From contig NC_090322.1 in assembly GCF_040869045.1 (NCBI RefSeq), positions 188,789,477 through 188,853,476 of the forward strand: a stretch of 64,000 nt of DNA. Reading direction: 5' to 3'. The number at the start of each line of letters is the position of its first letter. Within the stretch, counting starts at the first letter, position 1. The notes under the pieces are model-generated. The model ran no database searches, was not told the DNA's origin, and saw nothing but the letters and a program-made list of their open reading frames with translations. Both the position numbers and the translations under genes were made by a program. Below are positions 11,301-22,335 of the stretch, piece by piece. Source of the DNA: Eurosta solidaginis (Eukaryota > Arthropoda > Insecta > Diptera > Tephritidae).

Positions 11301-12417
11301 TGAGTCAAAAAATAATTCACTGTCTATGAGTGTAAAGCACACTGTGGGTGAGCATCATTGCTAAATGAAAATATTAATAAGACACCTAACGTATTTTTTT
11401 CATAATCCACAATGCGCTATAAAATGTCAATGGCCCAACTAAACCTTCACTTTTATCTTTGCATTAGTTTTGCTCCTTTGTGCTTTGCATACCGGCTGCT
11501 TGTTCTTGTTACTGTTGCCTTTTTATTTGTTGTTTGTCTTTTGTTTGCATTTAATGGTGTCTTTAACTCAAATTCTATTCGACTCTATTCCATTCTCTGC
11601 CTGGTGCATAAAACTCGCAAAAAAAATCATTGCAGCTTTCGTACAACTTCATTTAATCGGCGAGAACTCGCGCGCATATTGACAGATAAATTTTCGAAAA
11701 TACAATTCATCAGTGCAGCATTTCGAAATCAGTCAACAGCAGATTTTCTTTACCCAGCTTAGCTCAGTTTTGCGTGAAGTATTTGACTATGATTAATGTT
11801 AGTTATTTTAAGTCAATTTTCAATAGAGCACAACTACACACACATACAAGCAAATGCACAAAAGGTCTAACGAATATTTGTAAAATTTGCTCTTTCACCT
11901 ATTCAAAGTTATGTAAAATCTTTGAAATGCAGCTCTAGAGCTTAATTCAAATAACAATTCATTATAAAACTCTGCTTTAAATCCACAAAACTTTAACAAA
12001 GAACTAAATAATATTATAGAGTTTAATGGTTCAGTGATTTTTATTTGTTATGAGAAAACTTTCGTTTTAGTACCGACAGTCATTGGATTGAGTGTGATTC
12101 AAAAAATCTGGTACGAAAGATTTTAAAATCTGTGACATCTGACAATTCTTGCTAAAGATCGCCGGTTCATACGGCTCTCTGTTGACCGGCCAGCTGAACT
12201 CATCACTCCTAATGGGCATTTTTCTCTCCTCATACCATAGCAGTGATTTCCGCAATATCACTGATTTTGCTTCGGATGATGCTCTTAACTCAGCTGATAA
12301 AATATTAAAAAATCTAGTTTCTTAGCCGTTTTCTAGATCCAGCATTGCCTTTAGTCAAACAAAATATCCCAAGCCCATCAATCAGTTAAGCAGCTTCTTC
12401 TTGTAGCGAGGTTTTGA
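11301..12417 (+). other. Unassigned; a TATA-like word and a 116-codon chance frame
   Basis: A good TATA box word, GCGCTATAAAATG, lies at 11412-11424. A frame at 11412-11762 begins with hydrophobic residues, but its composition follows the T-rich DNA and I recognise no domain. The segment around 11700-11770 has TCAGT-type initiator words and could be a 5' untranslated region. I do not call a gene. Confidence 0.2.
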
Positions 12418-12512
12418 GGGATATAGATCCGATACGCTTCGTTACCAGCACCATTAAAGTATTAGTCTGACCATCTCGTAAACAATTTAATATGATCACA
12501 ATGAAACTTCTA
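12418..12512 (-). repeat. CAA-tailed SINE, degenerate fragment
   Basis: Aligns by eye to the minus-strand copy at 20402-20734: GATCCGATACGCTTCG, then AGCACCATTAAAG, then CCATCTCG. No tail or target duplication is visible. Confidence 0.55.
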
Positions 12513-13045
12513 GGCTCGACTCTGTTTAAATTGAAATCCTTCGGAACCCGTAGTATGCGCATATGTATATAGGGCGAGTCCTATCATATGTTTTTATTGC
12601 TTGCTCAGTAGCGTAAAACTACAAATTATTCTGCTCTCTTACTACACCAAGGACTTATGACCAGCAAATCGCTAGCGGGTGACATTCTATTCCTTTCTGA
12701 TTTAAGTTCCTTGACATCGATACTCGCTTTTAAACAGAAAGATTTAGCCTTATGTTATATATCAATAAATCGTTTCTTGACCATTCATAGTTCATGGAAT
12801 ATGCAACCGTGTCTGCAGCTAAAGTGTAGATGCGGAAGATAACATTCAAGCCGCCTGTTAGAAGTAGTTCGGCAGTGTGATTTGACACAATCTCAATCAG
12901 CAAAATCACTCAAAGCGATAGCACTATGACTCAATCTGCGAATTTGAACAAAGGTTACGCCACATTGAAACTAGCATTATACTGGGTGAAAATTGTAGAA
13001 GCTATAGCCTGGCGGCCATTTATATGCTCCTGCGCGATTCGAGGA
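12513..13045. other. No recognised feature
   Basis: Mixed-composition DNA between two SINE remnants; nothing identifiable. Confidence 0.4.
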
Positions 13046-13230
13046 GTTTTTAAGCTTTAAAGCTTCTCCAACCCAATTGTAAACCTCACATATTTAGCAG
13101 GCGATGCAATGGTGGCTCCAAGCTCATCACGAATGTAGGGAGTGTGCGTGGGAGGTCCTAGAAAGTTCAACGTGCTCATATCTAATCGTGTCCGAACAAT
13201 TCGGGCTCGTACCTTAATGGTTACTTTTTA
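13046..13230 (+). repeat. CAA-tailed SINE, degenerate copy
   Basis: Carries the ordered blocks AGCTTCTCCAACCCAATTGT, AACCTCAC, CATATCTAATCGT and CGTACCTTAATGGT of the plus-strand copy at 26533-26947, with many substitutions. Both ends are eroded. Confidence 0.6.
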
Positions 13231-14540
13231 GGATAAGTTTAACCTATATATACAGTATAAAGTACCTCTTCCAAAGGTTTAATACTATCACGGATATGGG
13301 CAATCATTTCATTTTGAGTGCGAAAGACTCTGATATAAGAACCTTCTTGTGCCAGTTCGACAGTCATGAGAACGAAGTTGAAGACCCCTCTCACCTTCGG
13401 GTCTTAAGATATTTTTCGCCTGTTAAGGCAGGTATGCGTTTATTTGCTGTGTTATATTCCAAACCTCTCAACCCGCTTTGAGGGCGGAAACTGCCTCGCG
13501 CAGGGTAGGGAGATCCATATGGGAGGAAGTGAGTAGGAGGAAGCAGTATAATGTTTTAAAGAAATAGTGTTCAAATGACAATCCATCTGGTGTGACGTGC
13601 TGATAAGTTCATCTGGCTGCACCTGATGGAAGACGACGATGTGAAATCATCCATTCTCTGCACACTTAACAGTTCAGCCTTTCAAGCCGAAAAAAACGTC
13701 GTTTCGGCCTTTCAGATACTTACGTCGTATTCTTTTTTATCTAAGAGTATAGAGGCTATACCCAATTACTATGACTAAACTTATCAGTCCTGTCTGGGTC
13801 AGGAAAGACTTTTTCGATCCTTTCGAAATCGATTGAGCAATCAGACAAATCAAATTCCTGTCGTGTGATATTTATAGCCTGATTAAGAAGACAAAGAAGC
13901 ATTCTTTGAACTTGTGACGGACGACGACTACACCAAGATGTCTGATTTCTTTCGTTTTATCGATTTATCGATGTTTTCTCGAAGAACGAAAATCGACACT
14001 GATGATGGCACAACACAGAAAACGGGTTTGTCGCGAAAACAAATATACTCCAATGACATCATTTATCCACCCTGTCGGAAAATCAACAAAACAAAATACG
14101 GAACCGTTTGTTTCTACAGCAAATTTAACAAAATATAACAGAAAGTTGTTCCACGATTCAAAATATATCAATGCAGTCCTCTCCGTCATCCATAGATTAA
14201 CCAGCACATTTTTACATTGATGGCCATGGTATTGTTTCCAAGATGTCTCTCAGCTATATGCGCTTTACGCACACAGGAAAAGTACAAAAAAATAAAAGCC
14301 CACTTGCTGCCTTAGTCATGCTATGCAAAAGCTGAAGATTAGAAACAGCTAGAGCGAACCGAAATGACTACAGAAACTTGCCAAGTGATAGCAATTATGG
14401 GCTTTTCGAATAAGCGCCAATTCAAAGTGATGATAATTAATCTCTCAGCATATTTGGCTTGATGTATGGCTCGGAATTATAGATGGTATCGAGAAAATGG
14501 GAATTCTTTAGGAAAAGTTAGTTTTCCTTCTCGTGATACC
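13231..14540. other. Unassigned, possibly old LINE DNA
   Basis: Higher GC than typical intergenic DNA here. It precedes a LINE remnant and may be its unrecognisable 5' part. No motif could be read. Confidence 0.3.
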
Positions 14541-15560
14541 AACGGCGTGTTTCGAAGCTGACGCAGAAGACGGATATGATGTTGTTTACAAAGAAGTATA
14601 AGATCCCCATTTGGACTAGAGATAAGCTAAGTGGGTGCCCCTGCAGGAGAAACCTTATACCAAGTATCTATAATTCATCCAAGACAGTAAGTTATTGTGA
14701 AAGCTTAAAGTGGAGAAGCGAGCCGAGAAGACCTCCACGATTTGGCGGACGGCCACACAAAAAGGTACTTTCATAAAGAAATAAGAGGGTTTATGCAGGC
14801 TTTTAACGCGAACCCTGCATATCCGGCTTTAGACCTGGTGGCGAAGAACATACCGCTAACAACTGCAACGAGATTCAATGCCTCGAAGCAGCTTGAGCGC
14901 CTACCATACGGCCATAATAGTATAGCGTCTTCAAATATTAGACGAACTGACTACCTAGCTCCTCACCTGTGCTTCAATGGATCTCTTAGAGCCACAACAT
15001 AAGGTGAAATGTTAGTGCAAGGATGTTAAAACGGCAGGGAGGCGATACACGTGTACACCGATGGTTCCAAAATAATGGAAGAAGAGGGTATACTTGTTGA
15101 TCTGGAAATAAGCAGATTCGACGATCAGCCAGATCACTTTAGTGTTTTCGGGCAAAAGAGGAGCAGCGACTAAAACTGTAGGAACACGTGTTGAAAATAG
15201 CTTAACTTCAGACGCGTAAATTTTTACATTGAAATCCAAGCAGCAATTAAAGAAATAATCTCTCACAGGACAACATCAAAAAGTGTGTTAGAGTAAAAGC
15301 TATATCTGGAAAGAATCGCGATGGGAAGAATTATACATTTATATTGGGTTTCCTGGCATATGGGAATAGGTGGAAATAAAAAATGGATGAGTTAGCTGAA
15401 AAGTAGGCGAGATTAAGAGTAGGTGAGGGTTGTACATGATCGACCAAGAGGGAAAGCATGTACTCCAGGTTAATACTCCAGCTATAAGGAGTAATACAGC
15501 TATCAGATATAGAAACAGCAAGTGCGATATACAGTAATCCTGCACAGTACTAATTTCTGC
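14541..15560 (+). pseudogene. RNase H-type LINE ORF2 fragment, decayed
   Basis: Non-LTR retrotransposon remnant. TDMMLFTKKYKIP at about 14570 is the segment after the polymerase active site. WRTATQKGTFIKK at about 14744 and YPALDLVAKNIPLTTATR at about 14818-14870 form the post-polymerase linker. VYTDGSKI at about 15054 starts the RNase H fold. A decayed WVPGHMGI-like box at about 15345 and MDELAEK near 15382 follow. A deletion joins the first two islands, and stops and shifts are frequent. An RNase H after the polymerase fits the I, LOA and R1 group of LINEs; I cannot choose among them. Confidence 0.75.
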
Positions 15561-15606
15561 ATAGGTAGCCTTGGGCCGCGCTTCAAAAAAATAACAACGC
15601 AGAGTT

Positions 15607-15737
15607 GTCGGGATTTCGCCTAGTCAGGATATTGACTTGTTGAGATTTCGTCGTGTCGGGATTTTGTTATGTCTGGATTGTGCCTTGTCGGGATTTCTGA
15701 AAATTGTTGGAATACTTTTCTGTCGGTATTCTGAAAG
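15607..15737 (+). repeat. 16-bp minisatellite, eight degenerate units
   Basis: Eight consecutive units close to GTCGGGATTTNGNCTT. Seven are exactly 16 bases and one is 19. The unit start GTYNGGAT is the best kept part. It lies just beyond the LINE remnant. Confidence 0.8.
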
Positions 15738-16783
15738 GTGCATCCGTCTAAGTGAACTACAACAGATCAACTTTAGCTGAACCCAATTCAACAGCTAAAG
15801 TATTTAGTTCTTTTTATTTGGATGGAAAAACCTTTTGCTATGAGTCCGCCAATGTGACGTCTTATAACGGAAAATATCAAGTACTAAAAAACAGGATCAA
15901 ATAGGCATATGCTAGCATATGCATTCAAATTACTTTTACCGCAAAATATCAGAGATTGTGCTCGTATCCAACTTTAAAGAGGAAAATGTATCAAGTAACG
16001 AAAACCCGGCATATAAGTGTCAAATAATCACATTCACTTGTGAAATTGTTTATACGTAAGGCTGACGATAGAGTGCAAGCGAAAAGTGTTGCTATATTAT
16101 GATAAAAGAAGCTACTTTAAAGCTTCCTTCTTTGCTTATTTAATATTTTATTTTAATATTTAAAAGTCGATTTACTAATTACAAATATTTTCAATGAATT
16201 TTTATACTTAAAAAAGAATTATCAAAGAAAAGTATAAAAAGATATTTCACATACATAAATTACAAACATAGTTATTTAAAAGTTGATAATGTTCAAGTGT
16301 ATATTGTGGTTTACACTACCAAAACTATTTCTAATAGAATATTGTTACAGTTGCTCCTGTATAGCTTAGCTTATAGCGAGCACTATGCCGCCACCAAGAT
16401 ATCGCAATTCAAAATCTATAAACAAGCATATGTATGTACATATGTGAGACTTTACTAGTATGTAAGGGAACTAATTCAATGGCTGTCTTAACACTTATGA
16501 AAGATGTCAACATGTTCTTGAACGTGTTGACATATTGGCACTGATTCTCAAGCATAAACGTTACTAAAAGGCAGCAGCAATGCAGACTGATAAATTCGAA
16601 CGACTGGCTGACATACGTTTAAACCAAAAGAAAGAAATTTATTAGTATGTATGTATTTATGAAAAAAGGACTAAAAGTTATAAATGGACGTATGTGAACA
16701 TTAGCCAAAGGGAAAAGTCTACACAAATTTGTCGAATATTTAATGCTGTCTTATCGACAGCGAAATTGAGAGAACAACGGCTG
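15738..16783. other. No recognised feature
   Basis: AT-rich unique DNA with TATGTATGTACATATG-type simple sequence near 16430. No coding signal. Confidence 0.4.
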
Positions 16784-17200
16784 AAGAGAGAGAGAGAGAG
16801 AAAGTAAGCGAGAGAGCACTAGAGTGTGGGTGAGATAATAAAGATGTCTGTTTTAACTAAGAGAGCAAATAAACTTTTCAAAAGAAAATATGTCAAGGAA
16901 ATTATTGAATAGAGACAAATATATTCTACGTACCTACAAATTTAAAAGAAAAACTGAATTGTCGGTAATACAGCGCGAGCACATAAAGTTCAACATACTC
17001 CTCCACTGGTTGTGCTTTTGGATAAAACGCTTTTTGCACGCTTAAGTACTTGTTAGCATGCTCGGCTGGCGCTAGACAATCGCATGCTTATTAGGCCGTC
17101 GGTTCAATTGTCATGTTACATTTGCTTGCCATATAAAATGTGTGCGACTCTACATTGCACAACCAGTCTCCAAGTGAACGTTGCCGTTGCCGGTGCGTGC
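16784..17200 (+). promoter_or_regulatory. Candidate fly promoter: GAGA tract, TATA box, initiator
   Basis: A GA repeat at 16784-16801 with more GAGAG words to about 16816 would suit GAGA-factor binding. TATAAAA follows at 17132-17138 and a CCAGTC initiator at 17163-17168, with the A at 17165, 33 bases from the TATA start. GGTGCGTG at 17192-17199 resembles a downstream promoter element near the right distance. The next 60 bases (GTTGCCGTTGCCG and onward) look like a 5' leader. No coding exon was identified downstream, so a gene with a long first intron is only inferred. Confidence 0.35.
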
Positions 17201-18020
17201 AAAGCTTTTGGCGGAAAGCGTGTCAGTTTACGTGAAAAAAGCGACGGACGATGCAAATAAAAAATATAATTACGAAAGTAAGCGAGCATGTGAATATAAA
17301 ACAAATCGATGTGGTTGAAATCACACGTACACATTTATAAAACGGAAATCATTGGCACTTAAACGCTTCCATACATGTTTTTGCATTTGTGGTTGAATAC
17401 ATATACATACATAAATATATACATACAAATCAACGGAAGTGTGACCAATTTTGAGCAGGATATCGAACAAACTAAATTAGATTGAAGTGTATCAATTAAT
17501 TGATAAAAGTATTAAATGAATACGTGTTAATGAATAATTATATATATTTGTATATATGTATAAGGTAACGTTAACATATATTAAACAAAAAAGTAGTATG
17601 AGTATAAAATCAAATCAGTGAAATTTAATCGAGGCACGAGATTGATGTACATATGTGCTTATACATATGTGAAATGTATCCACAGAATGGCTGCGAGAAA
17701 GTTTGTTAAAAAGTTATTTGATAAAAGGATTTTCATCTTTCAAGCGTGAAGGTTAATAAAAACATAAAGTTGGAAAAAAAAAATCAAAAATACGTGATAC
17801 TAATTAAGTTATGTGAGTCTAGAAAAAAAAAATAAAAATTAATGAGTTAGGATTAATATGAAAACAAAGGATTTTCAAAATATAAGACTGTCCGAATTTT
17901 TAAATATAAAATAAAAATGTGTAAGCAAAGAGCTAATTTTTCATATATCTCAAAGTGATTATCAAACAAGTTTCTAATGTGAGCGTGATCTACAGGATAC
18001 AAGTGTTGAAAAAATGTGCT
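17201..18020. other. AT-rich, no recognised gene
   Basis: TATACATACA-type simple repeats around 17400-17430 and 17540-17570. If the promoter at 17165 is real, this would be leader and intron. Confidence 0.35.
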
Positions 18021-19005
18021 TAGGTAAGGTTTGGTAGTCTGGTCCGCGAGGACCTGACACAACTAAACGATCAAACTGAAAAACCTTTTCAGACACCAGG
18101 ATCTATGTTATACAACTAAAAGCCTATAGTCCCCTCTTTTCTAGGATAAGAGTAACTCTGTTAGTCTAAAGTGTAAGACCTGCACATGATCTTCGATCTT
18201 CTTGCAACTCCGCGCTGGTTCCATACCTTTCCTGCTTGGTTGATTATATGCAGCTCTCGCCATCTTTCAATTTCGCCCAATCTCATTGAGATTTCTAAGG
18301 ATACGTCGTGTTTAGGTAGCTTATCTTCCTTTTCATTTCCATATACCCAGGGACCAAATATAGATGAACATTTCTCTCTATCCGTATTCTTTAAAGGTAT
18401 TGCGTGTACTGTAACAAACTTTTTGATGTTGTGCTATGAGATATTATTGCCCTAATTCCTGCTTGCCGGTCAACCTTTGAAACTGCTTTAGTCACAGCTA
18501 CTTAGTACTTCCTCCTGAAAAACATTACAGTGATGTGGCAGATTTTAGAATTTTGTTATTTCCGAATAAGCGCAGTATACTCCTGTCCTTACTTTGAAAC
18601 CATCGGTATACACGTGTATCGCCTCGTCTGCCATTTGAGCACCCTTGCGCCAAGCTTCCACCTCTAAGACACTCATCGAAGCGCAGGTAGGTAACTAGCT
18701 AGTATGTTCGTCCAATATTTGATGACCCTACACCTTCGCGGCTGTATCGTCTGCACTTTAACGAGGCATTGAGTTTCGTTGCGGTTGTTAACATTATATT
18801 CTTTGCCACCAGGTCTACAGGCGCAATGTGCAGAATGGCATACAGTTCAGCCATTGACGTTGTTTTCAGGGCTCCCATTATGCTAAGATTTACAAGCCTA
18901 TGTACCTCCTATTTGAGTGGCCGTCCACCAATTAAGGACTCCATAGCATAGGATAGGCTTTACAAACGCTGAGGATGAGAGAGAGAGGATGGTAGATCCC
19001 ACGTA
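18021..19005 (-). pseudogene. RNase H-type LINE 3' half, decayed
   Basis: Antisense copy of the family seen at 14541. Reading the minus strand from about 18900 gives IMGALKTTSMAELYAILHIA, then PVDLVAKNIMLTTATKLNAS. Near 18615 a decayed VYTDGSK stretch starts RNase H. The untranslated tail at 18025-18180 ends in a degenerate TAGGTAAGG. Stops and shifts throughout. Confidence 0.7.
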
Positions 19006-19089
19006 CACTGAAAAATTTACTTAGATTTATTTAACTGCTGTTAAAAAAATCGGTGGTGGCAGTGAGATTCACCGCATTCTCTTGGTGAG

Positions 19090-19230
19090 TGCTACAAAGA
19101 TTGACAGTCCTTTGCCAGATATGAGTCCGATACGCTCCGGTATTCAACGGTTTGTGGAGTGCTACCTTTTCAAGTTCTTGCCAGCGCAATTTATAGCTTC
19201 TTCAACCCCATTGTCAATCTCATCTATGCT
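19090..19230 (-). repeat. CAA-tailed SINE fragments, rearranged
   Basis: Minus-strand block CCTTTGCCAGATATGAGTCC then GATACGCTCCGGTA, followed at about 19180 by plus-strand-type AGCTTCTTCAACCCC text. Two pieces in opposite orientation suggest a rearranged copy. Confidence 0.5.
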
Positions 19231-20109
19231 TGGAGTATTCTATTTTGTTAGCAAGCGAAGGTCTGGCGAATATCAAATCGTAACCGAGATGATCAAGCTT
19301 GTGCTTTTTTTGCTATTTTCCGGAAATTTCCGGATCAATTTATTTCAAAGAATCATCAAGATCAGTGAAGCTACCCAAAATTTTTGTGGAATCGCTACAA
19401 GAAGAACAAGAAGATACGCTTAGGTACCAGATTTTTCTCATACTGTCCCATCTGCCGCGTTAACAATTTGTATGACCTCTCGAATATTCGGTTAAGTGGA
19501 TTTTATTCGATTCTTTCTATATTCATGCCTTACCGCGAATATGTTTTTAACTCTTTAACATACTCTTTGAGCGCAATAGTACAGGATGAGTGTTGTAGCC
19601 TCTCATAAAAAAATGAAAAGTGTCAAGGCATTTAAGAAATTCTTTGGTATAGTTTTATGTATATATAAAATCCTAAGTTGAGGTTGGTGTAAGTCGCCAC
19701 AAACATGGTGGCACTTTGTAGGAAAAAAAAAAAAAAAAAAAATACAATCCACCACCAACTTGTAGAAAAGTGCGGTCTTAATCTACGCAGAGGAATATTA
19801 TTGGATGTTGGCGTAAAAGCAAAACATAACCTTTTCTAACCTCCAGCAAGCTATCCACCGAATGAGCCCCAACAATTGGAAACAACTTTTCAACAGTCTG
19901 AAACATTCACAAAGGAAGTCAGAAATGATCTCTTTAGAAAGCTTCCTCAGATGGAAGTTGTTGTCAAACGCTTAAGCCTTATCGAGGAATAAGATTATAA
20001 GTTATTAGCCTGGACAAACTTCTGCAGAAAAACTCCAGACGCCAGTTTTGAATCCGATATTAATGGCAGTTCTAATAGAGCACTGCTATAAAAATCTAAT
20101 GTCACTTTG
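19231..20109. other. Unassigned; poly(A) run at 19722
   Basis: Contains an A run of about 20 at 19722-19742 that could be an eroded retroelement tail. The sequence on either side was not recognised. Confidence 0.35.
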
Positions 20110-20401
20110 ACGCTGCCCCGAGTCCTTAAGCCTTGTTGCAGTTGCTAACGCGATGTTTTTGGCCGTTAGGTCTGCAGGTGGGATGTGTAGAATGGCATGC
20201 AATGCCGCTGTCGTGGTAGTTTTAAGTAAAGGCTTCCGTTGTGCTAATCATTGATACTCTGCATACCCTCTCAAGTTTTTTGGTTTACGTACTTTTTTGT
20301 GTGGCTGTCCACCAAACAAGAACCCCATAGTAAAGTACGGATTTACCAATTCCCGTAAATACCCAATGAGAGAGTTTGGGTGATAGGCCCCACGTGCCTC
20401 C
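20110..20401 (-). pseudogene. LINE ORF2 linker after the polymerase
   Basis: YYGVLVWWTATQKST is readable at 20285-20330, then, in other frames, TKNIALATATR-like text near 20130-20160 that matches the 14541 and 18021 copies. The host side of the SINE duplication ACGTGCCTCC ends this piece. Confidence 0.7.
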
Positions 20402-20734
20402 TGTTGTTGTTGTTGTTGTAGCGATAAGGTCGATGTGATGGTCCTTTGCCGGATACAAATCCGGTACGCTCCGGTACCATAGCACCATTAAGGTGCTACC
20501 CCGACTATCTCGGGAACGATTTATGTGGCCATATTAAACCTTCAGGCCATTGCCTCCCTCCCTACCCCCAAGTTCCATGAGGAGCTGGCTGACAATTGGG
20601 TTTGGAGAAGCTATATATGGCGCTGGCAACCTGAAAGGTTGCGCTACACAGCCCCTTGAATCTGGTATTTTAGTCGCTTCTTACGACAGGCATACCTACC
20701 GCGGGTATATTATGATCCCCTAACCCGCTGGGGT
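20402..20734 (-). mobile_element. CAA-tailed SINE with 10-bp target duplication
   Basis: Full-length or nearly so, 333 bp, minus orientation. The tail (TTG)n on the plus strand at 20402-20418 is the (CAA)n 3' end. The head carries the AACCCGCTGGGG complement at 20723-20734. ACGTGCCTCC is duplicated at 20392-20401 and 20735-20744, a clear sign of target-primed insertion. Interior blocks match 26533-26947. It contains no coding frame; a tRNA-type A/B box pair is not evident. Confidence 0.85.
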
Positions 20735-20823
20735 ACGTGCCTCCTAGCATCTTCTTGCATGCATACAGTGCAGCAAAGTCTTTCTTTGCTCTCTCTTCCA
20801 TATGGAGTTTCCACAACAACTTA

Positions 20824-21173
20824 ATAAAATAAATAAATGTATGGCGCGATAACCTCCGAAGAGATCTAAGGCCGAGCTTCTCTTCCAATTTGCGTCGTGC
20901 TCCTCTTGATTTTTCCCTACAAATTGGTCGGACGGGACCTACGTGTTTTATGCCGACTACGAACGGCAGCTGCAAGGCATATGAGTTTTCACTGAGAGCT
21001 TTTCATGGCAGAAATACAATCGGAGCGATTGCCAAACACTGCCGAGGGCCGAAAAATTTTCTTCTAATTGAAAAACCTTATTTCTAAAATTTTGATATTG
21101 CTCTGCCCGGGGTGCGAACCCAGGGCATACGGTGTGGTAGGCGGAGCACACCACCATCACACCACGGTGGCCG
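20824..21173 (-). mobile_element. tRNA-derived SINE with 13-bp target duplication
   Basis: Minus orientation, 350 bp. The head, read in reverse complement, starts GGCGGCCACCGTGGTGTGATG, with a TGGTGTGATGG A-box region and GGGTTCGCACCCC as the B box, so it derives from a tRNA gene and would use RNA polymerase III. The tail is ATAAATAAATG-like. CCACAACAACTTA at 20811-20823 and CCACGACAACTTA at 21174-21186 flank it. It is the best copy of a family with at least seven members in the window. Confidence 0.88.
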
Positions 21174-21189
21174 CCACGACAACTTACTA

Positions 21190-22335
21190 TCTAGTATAAT
21201 TCTTAGATACTTTGTGCTATATTTTTATTGCAGGATTATCCCTCCAAGCTTAGGCTTAGTCCAATGAGGGATCTTGTACTTCCTAGTAAATAATACTAGA
21301 TCGGTTTTTTCCGCGTTGGCGGTTAACCCGATTCCAGATGCTTATGAATTTTCATTCCGAAGTGCCTGATCCATAATAGAGTTGATTGTTGTTAGGCCTC
21401 TGCCGCTTATGATGACTGAAACGTCATCTGCATATGCCGTAAGTTTGACTGGTCTTCCGTTGAACCGCCTAAGCAATTGGTTTATCATCAGCGTACACAG
21501 TATTGGCGATAAAACCCCACCCTGAGCCGTTCCTCTGTTCCTCTGTTTCGTTGGCTCGCACAGACACCATTGCGATGTGATCATTCTGCAGCTTAACATG
21601 GAGCCGTTCCAATTTGCTAAAGCTGGATGAACTTCAATCGCGTTGAGTCTGCCCATGATTGCTCTTTTCGAGACATTGTTGATAGCTCCGGCAAGTTCCA
21701 GAAAAACACCTAGGGCATATTCCTGGTTTTCGATGGCCTTCTTTATATTCATAACCACCCTATGTAATGCAGTATCGGTTGACTTACCTTTGGTGTAAGC
21801 ATATTGTGCTGTAGAGAATAATTCCTCGTTCCTCTTTAATTTTAAATACACATCTAATCTAAGAGATATTAATGTAGGGTTTTGAGTAGAAAAGATGTCA
21901 AAGTAATAGTAATTTTCGGGTGCTGGCTTTTCCCGCTTTCGGTATGAAGACTACAATTTTATGCATCCCTCAAAGATTATTCTTAGCCATTCTATAATCG
22001 TTCCACCGGACATCTGCAGCATAGCAGGGAATATCCATCTGGGCCCGGCTATTTGCACATAGCAAACGTTTTTATTGTCCATTAAATTTTGGTATTTGTC
22101 ACCAATCCTGGTACCTCTCGCTCCCTATTAGGACTGTAGACGTGGTTACATAACTCTTTCGCATCATCTCCTGACTGGAAGTGTGTGTTAAATAGTGCCT
22201 CAAGGGACTGTTCAATATTGTGTGACCATTCCTCGTCGTCCTTTTTTATCAGTCCCTGTACAGCATTTCCTTTAGATAGGACTTTCCTCAGTCATGCCGT
22301 TTCGCTGGAGCATTCTATTTCGGCACAGAGTGTGA
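21190..22335 (-). pseudogene. LINE reverse transcriptase domain (partly open)
   Basis: The longest open piece covers 21342-21851: AQYAYTKGKSTDTALHRVV, then the fingers/palm region with GVLSPILCTLMINQLL, and the active site TAYADDVSVIISG near 21400-21440. It continues as IGLTANAEKTDLVLFTRKYK down to about 21260 in another frame. Upstream, SLEALFNTHFQSGDD is readable near 22165-22210, with stops between. This polymerase would prime reverse transcription at a nicked target; this copy is dead. Confidence 0.85.

Larger units (their letters stand above)
20110..22335 (-). mobile_element. RNase H-type LINE split by two SINEs
   Basis: One antisense LINE copy runs from about 22335 down to 20110 and is interrupted at 20824-21173 by a tRNA-type SINE and at 20402-20734 by a CAA-tailed SINE. 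Removing the two SINEs and one copy of each duplication makes the ORF2 text continuous: a segment ending DSKL, then WKLHMEERAKKDFAALYACK, then MLGGTWGLSPKLSHW, then YYGVLVWWTATQKS. Both SINEs are therefore younger than the LINE. Confidence 0.85.

Noticed and set aside
11412..11762. 116-codon frame with hydrophobic N terminus
   Set aside because: Hydrophobicity follows T-rich DNA, no domain, and no conserved signal beyond a TATA-like word.
20890..21087. Open frame beginning MRRAPLDFSLQIGRTGPTCF, also present on minus at 36301-36489
   Set aside because: Both frames are readings across the tRNA-derived SINE, so the shared protein text is repeat sequence and not a conserved gene.
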